DNA of 64,000 bases, from assembly GCF_000003815.2 (NCBI RefSeq), contig NC_049993.1, positions 7,811,762 to 7,875,761 of the forward strand, read 5' to 3'. The DNA comes from Branchiostoma floridae. Its lineage: Eukaryota > Chordata > Leptocardii > Amphioxiformes > Branchiostomatidae. Positions 12,366 through 23,962 of the stretch are shown here, piece after piece. Under the pieces are notes generated by a model that was given only the letters and a program-made list of their open reading frames with translations, did not search any database and was not told the DNA's origin. Positions within the stretch are counted from its first letter, which is position 1. Every line of letters starts with the position of its first letter. The position numbers and the translations under genes are program-made.

Positions 12366-15300
12366 ATGAGTGTTCTGTGGAGAAAGATGATCACAGGGAC
12401 GTCTGTTCTTGTCGCCGTGAACACACTGGTTGTCTTTATTTATCTATGGCGAGACGCACGCTGTCCGCTAAACCGGCGGGAACAAGCCCCGGCACCATGG
12501 CCGCCATTACGGCCATGTGTGTTCGCTAGAGACCAAGCGGAGAACAGGTTATCGACAATACAAAGAATACAAAATGATTCACGGACGCCCTACGATGAAT
12601 GTGTGATGGTGAGAAAAATTCGACAAGACGAACAGAGCATTATACCGTTCGTGCCGAGGGAGGCGTTCCAACAGTAAGTACTAAATGTACCTGCCCATAG
12701 TATTATTTCCATGTGCAGGTCAGTTAGCATGATTAATCCCATGTTTGGTTGAAAAGTGAGAGAAATATTATATTCAAGCTTGCTGCATTGAGATATCTAG
12801 AAGTACTATATAGCTGTCGGTCTGTTATGATACAGCGTACTGTATAGTGGTGCGTACCTAGACTCATATTCAGGTTCAGGTCCGTATTCAAGTCCAGCAG
12901 TTCAGGTTCAGGTCCGGACTTATAAGTCCGGACCTGAACCCATCATTGCGTATTATGTGCACTAGAATTCGAAAGTTTTCTTTTTTGAGGGGAAGGGGGG
13001 ATGGTGCATATAAAATTGCATGTTAGCATGAACTGAAATGCAATGTGAAAAATACATGCAAATTATATACAGCCAGTGTAAACACGAAATGTTTTTTTTT
13101 GTCTTTTTCCAGTGCAAATTTCACTGTCTATGGAAGGTTTTAGATGGTTTAGAACAAAAAAAGGGAATATAAGTGACTTAGGTCCGGGCATTTAGGTTTT
13201 TTTTTGGACTTGGACCTAAACATTTTTAGGTCCAATTCCAAGTCCGGGCTTTAGGTACGCACCACTAAGCGTACATCATATTGAAATAGCACAATCGAGG
13301 ATTTTGTTGGGATCCGCAATTGACCATGACGACCTTGATGTATATCAGCATTTGTTTCCAAGAACCAACTATCTTGCAAGAACACATTTTGTGCTTCGAA
13401 GCTTTGAACAGTAGAATACATTAATGCAGAAAGTATATAAATCGCTTTTGCCATGACGCTTACACCGCGGTTCGTGGCGCACGTAGCCTTTTTTTCGATT
13501 AGTTCATAACTTTCGAATTTGTACGGGTGAAAACATTTACCGACAGAAGTACCGCTCTAACGCAAGCTACCCACAGGACATTGTCCCGGGTTGCAATCCA
13601 GCACAGCTGCAATCAGAATGACGCCACGCAGCCAGCAAGAATTGTCTTTGGGTCTCGATGGAACGAAATTAGAGAGAGACGCCAAGTTGCCAAAAGCAGG
13701 CACAACAACAGGTAAATGTCCTCTGCTTTTCATAAAAAGTCACTTATTGTAGCTTCCTTGTAACACCAGTAGCGGACATAGCCTTAGTGCATTGTACCTC
13801 AAACCAGTAACCTTGCTAATCCATCCCAAATGAATACGTGTGGATATCGAGAAAATGTTTTCCACTACCAAATACTCTACCGAACGTATGCTTAAGCTTC
13901 TATTCAATAACAAAATCTTTTTATTCAGAACTTTAGATTTTCGAGACAGCGGCCAGTATGTTGAGTCGTGGTCACCCCTGAGCTACCCGGCCAGCCTGAG
14001 AGTCAGTCCGGGGAACATCACTAAACTTGAAGGTAGGGATGATGTTAAGATAGAGACATTTTCTTCCCGATCTCACACACATAGTGTAAACATCGCATTA
14101 ACATATTGTGCCAAGTTTTAACGTTGTAATATCTTCACTTTCCAGGTATTCGCGTCGCTTGGCTAGAGGAATATGTCAGTGACTTCTGGCTTAAAGAGGT
14201 GCGTAAAGATATCAACATATTCTGTTTAACAGTCATCACCATATTCACAAATGCATAGCAGCAATTTCGTTGGTACATCATCATCAATGCGCGGACTGTT
14301 CTAAGCTGTTCTAAGCTTAAGCATTCCCGTCTATAACGTTAACTTGTCTTCTTAATCTTTATTTCAAAACTCCTTGTTTGGAAGCAAACCATCACAGAAT
14401 ACATTTGCGTTGATAATAATTTCCATTTTTGCACTCCAACTATATCGTTCTGTAGAGTCCATTCTCTGTGTCATGACATTTGTTGGCTTGTCTGTCTACC
14501 AGGTCAGACTATCTTGTCACCATGGATCTCTGGTCTTCAGCGCCGATGTCCCGGATGTGACAGTGACTGGAGACAACAGCAGTGACGTCACCGTCGCGTC
14601 ATTTAGCATTCATCACCTAAATCGACAGTTAGAGTTTCTCCACTACCACAGTGTGTCTGAGAAGACTCTAGCAACGGACGAAGGTACTCCAGGACTGATA
14701 AACAATAAGAAAGATCATTTTTCATTTCGATTAAAATCGGCAAAAGCCACATTTCTTCTGAATTGAACACTTTATGAAACACCGGGATATCACAATATCA
14801 AAAGCAAGGCTATGTATGCATTTTTTTTCAGTTCATGTACAGGTCGGCTCCTACACGGCTACTGTGACAATAAGGATTCAGCATTTCCTCATGTTCCACT
14901 TATATGACCATGGAGAAGGTCAGTTCTACTTGAATCCATTTTTCTGTCATACGCTCATATCAACTAAAGATCACTTCCGATTGTACTTAATAGAATATCG
15001 TAAACGTCGACCTCAGGGTCTACGTCACAAAAAGTGACCGAATATAGTCGATTATCTACAAATGTATCATTTTCTTTAGATTAGATGTAGAATTATGTGT
15101 AAGTCACGCGTACAGGCTTCTTAGTAAGATGTAAGACATACCTAATAAGATGAGATTGCCTTCACTCGTTTCAGGATGTAAACATTTTTTGTTCGTTTCG
15201 TTGGAGGAAGCATCTGTGCAAAAGCTCCTCGGAGATATAATCTTAAGAAAAACTATAACGTGCTCAAAGACATCGAAAATTTTCATCTTTTTCACTTCCC

Positions 15301-17833
15301 TGTATTTCAGACAAGTTCGTAAAAGATAGAGTTACTGTGATCACCAAGACCTATCTGCGCTACTCTGTGTTGAGAAAACTCATCGACTCAGTGAACCAGT
15401 ATTTCCCTGGAATAAAGATCATAGTGGCAGACGACAGCGACAAGTTTGAGGAGCTCGGTGATTACAAGAATGTCGATCACTACAAAATGCCTGCCCAGAA
15501 GGTGGGTAGACAGGGAGCTAAACCTGGGTATCCTGCCATTTGTGTTTTTGTGATTTGTTTTTTCAGTGCCAACAATAAGTACTTATATGGACAGGCCTAG
15601 AACAGTTTTAGTAACTGTTTTTGCGCCAGGAATATGACCTCAACAGTTCGTACATAGTGCATCAGCACCAGGGGCAGGGCCACAACAGTTCTTAGTAACA
15701 GGATTTCAATATCAGGGACACCCTCTCAAGAGTTCCCGTAACAGTGTTTTAGCACCAGGGAGAGGCCACAACAGTTCGTAGTAACCGTGTTTCAGCACCA
15801 AGGACAGACCCTTATGGTTCGTATGTAGTGTAATGGACATCGGTGAAAGGCCCAAACAGTTCTTAGCAACGGCGTTTCAGCACTAGGAACAGACCCTCAA
15901 AGTCAAACGTTCTGTAACCGTGTTTCAGTACAGGGGACAGTTCGTAGTAACAATATTACATCACCAGGCACAGACACTAAACAGCTGTCGTAGATTTTGA
16001 TTAAGCACGTGGGCAGGCCCACAATAGAGAATTTGTTTCAGCAGTAGGGATATGTCGATGACATTTATCCGATTATCTTTCTCCTGGTGTCTATCAAAGC
16101 TAATATCTATCTATATGCGCATTCCAGGGTTGGTTCGCCGGTCGCAACCTTGCCTTGTCCCAGGTCTCCACAGAATACTTCTTCTGGCTTGATGACGACA
16201 TGGTCTTTACTGAAAAGACGGGCTTAAAGTTTATGATGAATTTCTTAGACGAAACTGGATATCATATTGTGAGTATGATACATTGATATCTATCTTCTTA
16301 AGATGAGTTATTTTTTAATCTTCCAACAAGAACGCTTGGCAAAGTGGGATTTGTTTAAACTAATGTTTAATTCTCCTATTGCGTATATGAAAAGTTATGC
16401 TATCGATTCAACGACCGAATCGGCCTGAGGACTGGGTGCAAAAGAACATGCAGCACTGGAATATCAATGCTGAACGACTTTGCTTTGAAACAGTGCTGAA
16501 GCCCTCGATCTCAGGACTAGATTTCCACTGAATTTCGCATCTCCATGAACTTTTTCCCGTGCAGGACTCATCTCAGTAGTTGTAAACTCGTCTGGAACTG
16601 TGCCGATAGGAGGGTTTTCAGTGGAGGTACAGTGTTCGGAGAAAGGCTCGAACTCAGTTCTGGAAGTCCAGTGCTGATAACCACTTCCACACGTACACCC
16701 CGCGTGAAAGGCTGAGAAAATAGAAATGAACTCGCGACTTTTAAGTTAATTTTGCTTGCTGGTTATGTTTATCATAGGTCGGTGGTCGTCTGGAAGACAG
16801 CGAGCTTACCTTCGCGCAGAGGTACGACTACGTCCCGTCCAGCACTGACGACGGCGGCTGTCTCAGCCGAAAGGAGGGGTCATACAGGGTCATCCCCGGT
16901 TTCCCGTCCTGTACGTCTACTGACATTGTGCTGAACGTGTTCATGGGGGCGACACAGACGGTCCGAGCTGTCGGGTTCGAACCAAACCCCGTGTACGCCC
17001 GGGCCGCACATAGCGGTACGTTATAATCAGTCGTTCTCGTCGACTTTGATACAAGTAATCTCTAATATGCTACGGCCGCGTGGCACGTTGGTACACCCGA
17101 TCCCTCGATCTCGGAAGTTAAGGAACGCGCGGTCCGGATAGTGCTTGGATGGGGGACCAACCAAGGACGTCCGGATTGCTGTAGCCTCACGAAGCTTTCC
17201 ACGAAATCGTCTTCCGGGAGGGACGTAAAACGGGGGTTCCGTGCTCGAGGAGGTGCCTCCACCACGTTAAACAGCCTCATTACCCTCACTTTGGGTATCT
17301 ACTGGCTGCAAAATACACCCGATATTATTATTATAATACGCACTCACTCCTGTCTTCGGGCTTATAGCTCACCAGATCCTATAGCTAGAAGTGCACAAAT
17401 TTCAGCGATCACCACTGAGCCAATTCAAGTACATTTTATTCATCAATGAATTTCAGTAACATTCCAATTTGTTTGTTGTATTCAAACTTTTCTTATTGTT
17501 CAAATACCATGATATAGGTGAACGGAAAAAAGGACTGTAATAATCCAAGCGGTCTTTTGATCTTGGTACCTTTTGACTGTACTTTTCTCATGTACAATGT
17601 AAGGTTGTCATGGGAGTGGTCTTAATGAGTTTTATTTCTTCCATGCAGAGTTCTTTGCGGATGGTTTGGGAAAATTTCGCGTCGCTTCCTGCACCAACGT
17701 AGAAGTCAAGCATCTGGGCGACACGTCCAACCGGAGTTACAACAAAGCCAGACACACCGGAGGAACTTTGAATTACTACAAACTGAAATATATCTACTTC
17801 AGAAATAACTTGTTTAACTTGCTGATAAAGTAA
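12366..17833 (+). CDS. B4GALNT1-like: Beta-1,4-N-acetylgalactosaminyltransferase (GM2/GD2-synthase type), complete
   Basis: Ten exons, every junction in phase: 12366-12673, 13547-13711, 13929-14032, 14146-14198, 14503-14683, 14832-14918, 15311-15501, 16128-16268, 16778-17015, 17649-17833 (stop TAA). The 550-aa product is close to the vertebrate B4GALNT1 length (about 530). It is a type II Golgi protein: short cytosolic tail, signal anchor TGTSVLVAVNTLVVFIYLW (residues about 10-28), then stem. The GT-A catalytic domain carries IIVADDSDK, the conserved GWFAGRNLALSQV, and the nucleotide-sugar/metal motif WLDDDM. Vertebrate family members add GalNAc to sialylated lactose of glycolipids or glycoproteins; the acceptor here is unknown. 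Exon 2 could alternatively start at 13577, ten codons shorter, same phase. The start is the first ATG of the frame just ahead of the anchor. Polyadenylation signal AATAAA at 18221-18226. Confidence 0.92.
12845..13267. mobile_element. hAT-like MITE with 16-bp perfect TIRs and internal perfect palindrome
   Basis: Begins TAGTGGTGCGTACCTA and ends TAGGTACGCACCACTA, a perfect 16-bp terminal inverted repeat. AGCGTAC is directly repeated outside (12834-12840 and 13268-13274), but the left copy is separated from the TIR by TGTA. The interior is rich in AGGTCCGGAC/TTCAGG motifs and includes a perfect 36-bp palindrome at 12905-12940. It lies in intron 1 of the B4GALNT gene. A diverged relative (GACCCGGACCTGAAC) is near 40175-40220. 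Confidence 0.75.
15598..15990. repeat. Degenerate minisatellite, about 50-bp unit, in B4GALNT intron
   Basis: About seven or eight imperfect units, each with ACAGTTCGTAGTAAC, GTGTTTCAGCACCAGG and ACAGACCC blocks. Units differ at many positions, so the array is old. Confidence 0.75.
17069..17338 (+). mobile_element. 5S-rRNA-derived SINE (SINE3-like)
   Basis: Bases 17069-17189 (121 nt, the length of 5S rRNA) follow 5S rRNA from GCTACGGCC to GCTGTAGCC, with CCCGATC, GATCTCGGAAGTTAAG (box A) and TGCTTGGATGGGGGACC (box C, the internal Pol III promoter). Several substitutions break helix pairing, so it is not a functional 5S gene. A further 150-bp body containing GGGACGTAAAACGGGGG and a short (ATT)n tail follow, as in SINE3-type elements. 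It lies in the last B4GALNT intron. Confidence 0.78.
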
Positions 17834-17894
17834 TGTGTTTGTGGGCGATCACAGTTAGGGAAATGATGAAGGCTTGTAAGCTTAGACAAGCTAC

Positions 17895-18115
17895 AATATC
17901 GGAAAGCGTAACGCAGTTTGTACCAAGATCGCACACCAGTGGGCCCAAAACCTTGATTTTCGACTTCCCAACCCCTACCTACATACCCAATATTATTACA
18001 ATCCATCCAGAGGTTCCAGAGCTATGCATGGTGACCACAAATATCTGGACACACAGGCAGACACACAGACACATACACAGACACACCAAAAACTATACCT
18101 CCATTTTTCATGGAG
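17895..18115 (-). repeat. Dispersed repeat family A, copy 2 (inverted, in B4GALNT 3' UTR)
   Basis: Reverse complement of the family A head: the palindromic tip is at 18094-18115 (ACCTCCATTTTTCATGGAGG), then CACAGACAC runs, then TATTATTACAATCCATCCAG. Because the AATAAA at 18221 lies beyond it, it should be transcribed in the mRNA tail. Confidence 0.65.
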
Positions 18116-18226
18116 GTAATAATTTACGTCTTAGAATGTATGGCAAACATCTGGACGATGGAGGACTGGCTGCTTGGTTAATATGTGTCTAATACATTGT
18201 ATGTTGTTCTCAGATATTGAAATAAA

Positions 18227-19380
18227 GCATGTCTTTTTGGTCCCTGATAGTCCATTTATTATTTTTTTCTCGCTAACGTTGCTTGAAAAACAAACCAGTT
18301 ACAGTACCCATCACGGACAGCAACAATGATGTGATCTGAAACTACAAGAACTTGTACCGTATACACGTACCCAGAAAGGTAAACCCCTTCCATGTCAGTA
18401 TGAACACATTCAAAGACTGGCATCCCGGTTATGTTTACGGCACTGAATAGCTAGGTGGCGCTTCAACCTTATCACGCTTCCTTCATACTAATGATACTTT
18501 GTATCTTACACGGCAGGTATGAAGTAGTTATATCTCCTGGTGATCTCCATAGAGATTTTACCGACATTTCAGTACTTCTTTCAATTAACTTCAAATTGGT
18601 ACAATTGTAGTTTATAGAAACCTCGCTGTTACTATACTATTTTATCGGAGCAGATTTGTTTTATGCGGCCTGAGAGATTGTTTAGTCTCTACTGTGACAG
18701 CCGTATGGCAGTGATAAGGAAATATCGCGCCAAATGGGTAAATCTTCTTCCTGGATAATACAGTAAAATTTTGATAGCCTAGTCAGGAATCTATCCCATT
18801 TTAGCTTCAACAGTATAGGCTGGATGTCAGCCGATCCAGCAAACTTGAAAGTGGCCCTGGTCCTCTCATAACATTCACGTGCGCCCCATTTCGCCAATTT
18901 CAGTCTCTTACTGTTTAGCGTTTAGCAACAATGGAGTCTGGTGGAGACTATCTTTATAAGTTTATTCAGTTTTCGGTTTATTGGGCCTTTGATGCAGCAT
19001 TTTGGGTAGCCTCTAGTATGTAGTCTCTACCGGTAGTTTTATACTGCGCTATTCCCGTGGACAGCATTTTTTAAATCAATTATTCACCCTTTTTTTGGGT
19101 GCCAATTCTGCCAGTTATGTCCCTTCATAGGAATGCCCGTCAGGCGACCACTAGAGACTATGTAGAAATCAGAGAGTCCTAACAGGCCCGGGTCCGAGAC
19201 TACCTGCCCAGGTAATTAAAACCGCCCGCCAAATGACTATGATAGTATCCTGGTCAATCACTCATCCTATTTTTGCCAGTTATAATTATAGGAATACCTC
19301 AGGCGGCCGCTAGAGACTAGGTAGTAATTAGAAGCCCTAACAGGCCCGGGTCCGAGACTACCCGCCCAGGTGAGCCGCCC
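18227..19380. other. Intergenic region with short segmental duplication
   Basis: No gene is seen. Near its right end a segment is duplicated: TTTGCCAGTTAT..GGAATACC..CTAGAGACTA..CCTAACAGGCCCGGGTCCGAGACTAC..GCCCAGG occurs at about 19100-19214 and again at about 19270-19375. The second copy abuts the CpG-rich first-exon candidate at 19448. Confidence 0.55.
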
Positions 19381-19562
19381 GCCATGTGGGATTGGCCCAG
19401 GACACCCGGTCACGTGATCTTCAAATACAAGATGGGGGGAAAAGAAGATGGCGGAATGTTGTGAGAGATGTTCAGGGCACATCACCTCTCTCCTGCGGCC
19501 CCCAAGATCCGCGGAACTGTAGATTTTCTAGTCTTGATGCTTACGTGTGAGGTTGTGGCTAC
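19380..19562 (+). promoter_or_regulatory. Candidate CpG-rich promoter and 5' leader, LAP scaffold gene
   Basis: A GC-rich patch in an otherwise AT-rich stretch contains AAGAAGATGGCGGAATG (19442-19458), a match to the YY1 element AAGATGGCGG that often marks transcription starts. The ATG in it opens a short 24-codon frame that closes at once, so it would act as an upstream ORF. Linking it to the LAP gene rests on position and strand only. Confidence 0.4.
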
Positions 19563-19635
19563 ATGGGTGCGCTTCTGATCGCCCAGAAGGCCAGGTTTGG
19601 GACGGAAAGGCAGTCTGGCGTTGAACACACTACAG
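19563..19635 (+). CDS. Candidate first coding exon of the LAP scaffold gene
   Basis: From ATG 19563 a 24-codon frame starting MGALLIAQKARFG runs to the strong donor ACAG|GTGAGC at 19635/19636, ending in phase 1. The AG before ACTCCCTGTGGATG at about 32451 would accept phase 1 and continue as [12 protein letters not shown] in the LAP frame, across an intron of about 12.8 kb. Phase agreement alone has a one-in-three chance of being accidental, and intermediate exons are possible. Confidence 0.3.
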
Positions 19636-20786
19636 GTGAGCTCGCGAACGTTATGATATTTGTAATATACACAGCCTGACGTTAACGTCGTGTCATCTTC
19701 TTCTATCTTCTGCTGCCCACGTTTTAACGTCGTTAGCGTACCGCAGACGAGGGTTGAGAAAGTGATCTGTCCACTTCTGTCACCAAAAACCATTTTTCAA
19801 GCCCCACTTTTGCTCCATCGGTACACCACAAATTGGATAATGTGTTTAGGTTAGAACGGGAATATAATGAATCGCTTATCTGGTTATATGGTCCCACGTG
19901 AGGCAACGTTATAAATGCTGTCCTACAAACCAGTCCATACTCCGTGGGAATTCCTAATCCAGATTTTCGGATCCAAAGTGCCATAATATCGCGTTAATCT
20001 TGATCCCTATCCAAACAAAAGTGACACGGTTATTTCCGGGGCAAAATCCCCCGGTTACTTCCACTCGAGTGAGGACGTATAAGTCGTTATCTAAAGTCAA
20101 TTGTACAGCTGATAACTTGTTAAGTCTCGTGTGGGCTGTAACAACGTAAACTGGAAATCCTCAGTTTTAATTACTAATTAACGCAAAATTGCTAATTTTA
20201 CAGTCGAACTGAAAACCAATACAAAACGTAACATACCAGATGGCATAGTGTCGTACTTTGGATTAGGGTAAATTGTTACTAGAACTGTAGCAAAATCTTA
20301 GCCTCATTTTGCTTGAAACATTGTATTTTGATTAATGGATACAGGTTCGTACGACATCTGGATAGACAAAAGGTTAGACAATTACACGTTTTGAAAGGAA
20401 AAGGTCATGGTAGGAAACAATACAGTGTCAATTTCTCCCACATTCAGACTTTGCATGTGAAAAGGAAAGTATTGTCTTGCCATTGTGTGCTGTAAAATTG
20501 TAATTCCATCTTGTAGTGCTTTAAACTTTTGCTGAAATGTCGCTGTTGAATAGGGATCATTCATTTATTGTTGCATGTATGCCTTTAATGCTACCGTAAC
20601 TGACTTTATCATTTTTATGTATTGTAATTTTTTAGATTAAGCAAAAGTATAGAAAATCTGATACAATGTGATTATTCCTAGTTTATGAAATTCTTAGATA
20701 TCTTGCACAGGAAGTAAGAATATTGCGGACTAAGATTTGCATTGCATAAGACTACGTAGAGGTGTGTGCATTTTATTTTTTTCCAT

Positions 20787-20905
20787 CTTTAAATTAAAAG
20801 CAGGTATTTAAAGATGGAAGAATATAAAAAAATATATTTTTAAATATTTTTAAATGCCTGCTTTTAATTTGAAATATTTTATATTTTTTCATCTTTGAAT
20901 CAAAA
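20787..20905. repeat. AT-rich nested inverted repeat
   Basis: CCATCTTTAAATTAAAAGCAGG is followed by TTTAAAGATGG and then by CCTGCTTTTAATTTGAA and CATCTTTGAATCAAAAGCA, so parts pair both locally and across the block. It is probably a small foldback element. Confidence 0.55.
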
Positions 20906-21450
20906 GCACCCCAAATCCTATGATTTAGACTGTAGAGCTAATATCCTTGTCGAAACGTTACATTGTAGCATATCTTATAACTACAGTTATTGGCTTAAAT
21001 CTAACTGTCACAGTTTAAAGGTCTCAGGTTGATGAAAAATAGATTATAGATAGTCCAATTTGTATTTTTCAATCATAAGCAAGTTGTAAACATTTCGCGT
21101 TTCCCCTGGACTCTACCGAAGGGCTCATTAGTACAAGACCTTTGACGCAAAATGTTGTAATGTTTAGAGTCACCCTTCAACAGTGTTCAATAGTTGTTTT
21201 GGCACCTTGTGTCAATTGTCCGTCCCAGGCATTCAGACAATGACAGAACGTCTTTAGGTGTTCATGGGCAGGTTACCATGAATTCTCAGGCGATGAACTT
21301 GGGGAATGCAAGATTCGCCTGGGTTACTGTGAAAAAGTATCTGCCTGGAGAATATCGTTGCAGGTGGCAAAAAGCAGCAACAGTAGTTTATTTCTGTAAA
21401 AAAATTCAAATATTTACAGTACCATGCAGGGTTTTATCTGACACTAGTTC

Positions 21451-21607
21451 ACCTATATCCTTTGCTTTTAAAACAAGTATTTTAGGATATCAAGTCTATG
21501 AACGGTGGTTTCAAATTGCAATATCTTCATAATATTGCAATTAGAAACCACAGTCCGTCAAATTGATATTCATGAATACCCTGTTTTTAAAAACAACGGA
21601 TATAGGT
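21451..21607. mobile_element. Foldback element, about 157 bp near-complete inverted repeat
   Basis: The left arm starts ACCTATATCCTTTGCTTTTAA and the right arm ends TTAAAAACAACGGATATAGGT. The arms continue to pair down to the centre, where GGTTTCAAATTGCAATAT meets ATATTGCAATTAGAAACC around a CTTCATA loop. The arms have diverged but still form one hairpin. No ORF. Confidence 0.7.
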
Positions 21608-22808
21608 TACCCCAGGATAAAGGTAAACTAGCATTAAAAACGGAAACAGGGGTGCTGCAATTGGTATATAACCAGTAAAGTGAGTAAGGTTAGGGACATT
21701 GAGTGTGCATGAGCATGTGCCACGCCCACCTTAGGTCACTTTCAGTACTAGTAGCTACATTTCCTTAGTGGTTTTCACTAGCAATTGAGAAATGGTAGCT
21801 GCCTGTATTGTTTGTAACAACAGTAGCTTGTTTACGTATCATGTTTTGTTTACATATTACAGATACTTGTTTTTCCTCAAGTAAGACGCTTGGGGGAGGG
21901 GTCTTTGCTTTAGGTTTATATTTGATAAAACAAAGGGAAAAAAAGATTTGTTAGATGGGTATTTCTACTAAGCCTTTACCTTGTCCTGTGCGCTGCAGTG
22001 TTATATATGTCTGTAGAGATATCTGTCAGTAGGTTTATTTACTTATTCCTTCTACAAATTAAGGCTGCATGTAGCTACTAGAATCTAGGCTGCCTGTTTT
22101 GATTTGATGTATAGAAGCGGCCAAGAGGCAGCCGACTCCCTCTCTGAATAATCAATAGAAGGATAATTAGAGTGATAAGAGATTAAGGTTGGGGATTTAG
22201 GCAAGGTGATTGCTTTTTGTTACAGTAGCCATTCTCCTTGGGTTCGATGTCCTGGTGTAGGTTATAGAATAGTCAGGGTTTAGGTAGAACTGTGATTGTA
22301 TGTAAAGAAATACTGTTAGGCCTAGGAAAAAATGTTATGTTTCCTGTTTCCCTACCTACCCTAGATTAGCTAGAAAAACCTGCCAACCCTAGACTTTTTT
22401 AGTGGAGTTACATTCTGTGACATAGCTTCCACTTGGAATTTTTATTCAGCCTGCTTCCTATTGAAGTAAAAACACTGCTTGTCTTATCTATTGAATCATA
22501 TATGTATCTATCAAATTAAAATTAAAGTTTGACATTGAAAGACAAGTGTCCTCATGCATATCAGTTTACTTTGTTTAACTGTATTGTAATATGTATCGCT
22601 AGAGTTTCGGCCAGTCTATAAAAAATACAACATTTTCCTAGACCTTAGCTCTTCGTAACTGTTGTGTCTCAAGGAGACAGTATTCCCTTATCATACTTAG
22701 TTAATAAGATTATACACATATAATTAAAATGAGACCATGTAAATTTGATAACATGATTGTCACATCATTCTGTAATGCAATATACATGTAGTCACTTTCG
22801 TTGTAAAT

Positions 22809-22845
22809 TATACCACCTTGCTTACAATGTAAGCATGGTGGTATA
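22809..22845. repeat. Near-perfect 37-bp palindrome
   Basis: TATACCACCTTGCTTACA is followed by its near-exact reverse complement TGTAAGCATGGTGGTATA. It may be a minimal foldback remnant. Confidence 0.7.
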
Positions 22846-23360
22846 AAATGGGCTACATGCATATCCCTGACTGAAATAGGTATTTGCAATAGCATCATAC
22901 CGGTACCTGTTTAGATCATGCTGTGAAAGTGACAAGTATATAAATGAATGAATGACTGAATGAACTAAATATTGCACGACATTTGTACATGGTACAATGT
23001 AAGGCTGAAATGATAGATCAATAAATACAATGATACTCATCTCGTCTTAGGTCTATGACTACAAGAATATGATGATTATGAATATACTAGAGACATAGTA
23101 AGACAATTGAATGTAACAATAGAATAGTTGAAATTCTTGTTGTAATTGCTCTTAATTCTAGATCAATCCCACATTGTACCATGACTTATACTGAGTTTTC
23201 AATGTAAGCAAGTCACCAATGATATTGACCAAGCATTGCATAGCAGACTGCCACCAGCAACTGAATCTCCTTATGTCTCAGGCATGCAATTTTACTAAGT
23301 TTTAGGTAAGACGCAGGCAACTTACGTCGATGAAGGTTAGACACCCAAATAATAACATAC

Positions 23361-23412
23361 CCCAAAAAGCTGAGTAACTCATTGACAAGCAACTGGATAT
23401 GATTTTGGAAAC
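23361..23412. repeat. Dispersed repeat family C, copy 1
   Basis: Contains AGTAACTC..CAAGCAACTGGATATGATTTTGGAAACGGT, shared with 28283-28325 and 55598-55857. Confidence 0.5.
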
Positions 23413-23894
23413 GGTAAGCAACCTATTTTGATTCCCTGTAGTTCTTAGGGAAAGATGTCTTATTCTTCTAACTTGTACTCAAGTTGTGGAGCAAATTTTG
23501 CTTCATTGCCTTTCTTGATTTTAGTGCAATACGTACCGTCTCCTTCTGAAGTCAGCCTAAAGCGTGCAGACCGTCCTAATCCAGGTCCCTCCAACTTCCA
23601 AGACTCCCTAGGCGCTTCCATTATCAGCCGGATGATTGATGACAGCCCATATATCTTGCATGTCCCAAATGTTATCCTAAAGGGTAGGGATAAATCCACT
23701 TGTCCTGTCTAATTGAGATACTTGAAAAAAAATTATTTCTCCTTTAAATTGTGAGTATAAAAATCAATGCAGCTGGCTTAGGTGAAAAGGAAATTAAAAT
23801 TATATGTGAATATTTCTAGACAAAGTTGTTCTTGATTATAAGTGCCATTTGAATTAGTGTCCCTACTTTTGTTACCTCGATGAAGATAAAAATG

Positions 23895-23962
23895 ATATAT
23901 ATATATATATATATATACATGTAGTATATTCCTGTGTGTGTTTATTTGTGTGTGTGTGTGTG
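23895..23962. repeat. (AT)n then (GT)n microsatellite
   Basis: About 12 AT units (23895-23918) are followed after a short spacer by interrupted GT units to 23962. Confidence 0.9.

Noticed and set aside
17069-17189. Functional 5S rRNA gene
   Set aside because: Substitutions and small indels in helix regions, a fused SINE body and no Pol III T-run right after position 121 point to a SINE head.
17062-17289. Minus-strand 75-codon frame over the 5S-like segment
   Set aside because: The segment is explained by the 5S-derived SINE on the plus strand.
17780-19000. tRNA gene
   Set aside because: No cloverleaf with both A and B boxes and a matching acceptor stem was found here or elsewhere; the tRNA-like heads at 37260 and 39620 are SINE parts.
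23455-23712. Plus-strand frame with a proline-rich middle
   Set aside because: No family recognised; the donor-like GTAGGG at its end is weak evidence and the opposite strand is open too. Left as intron content.
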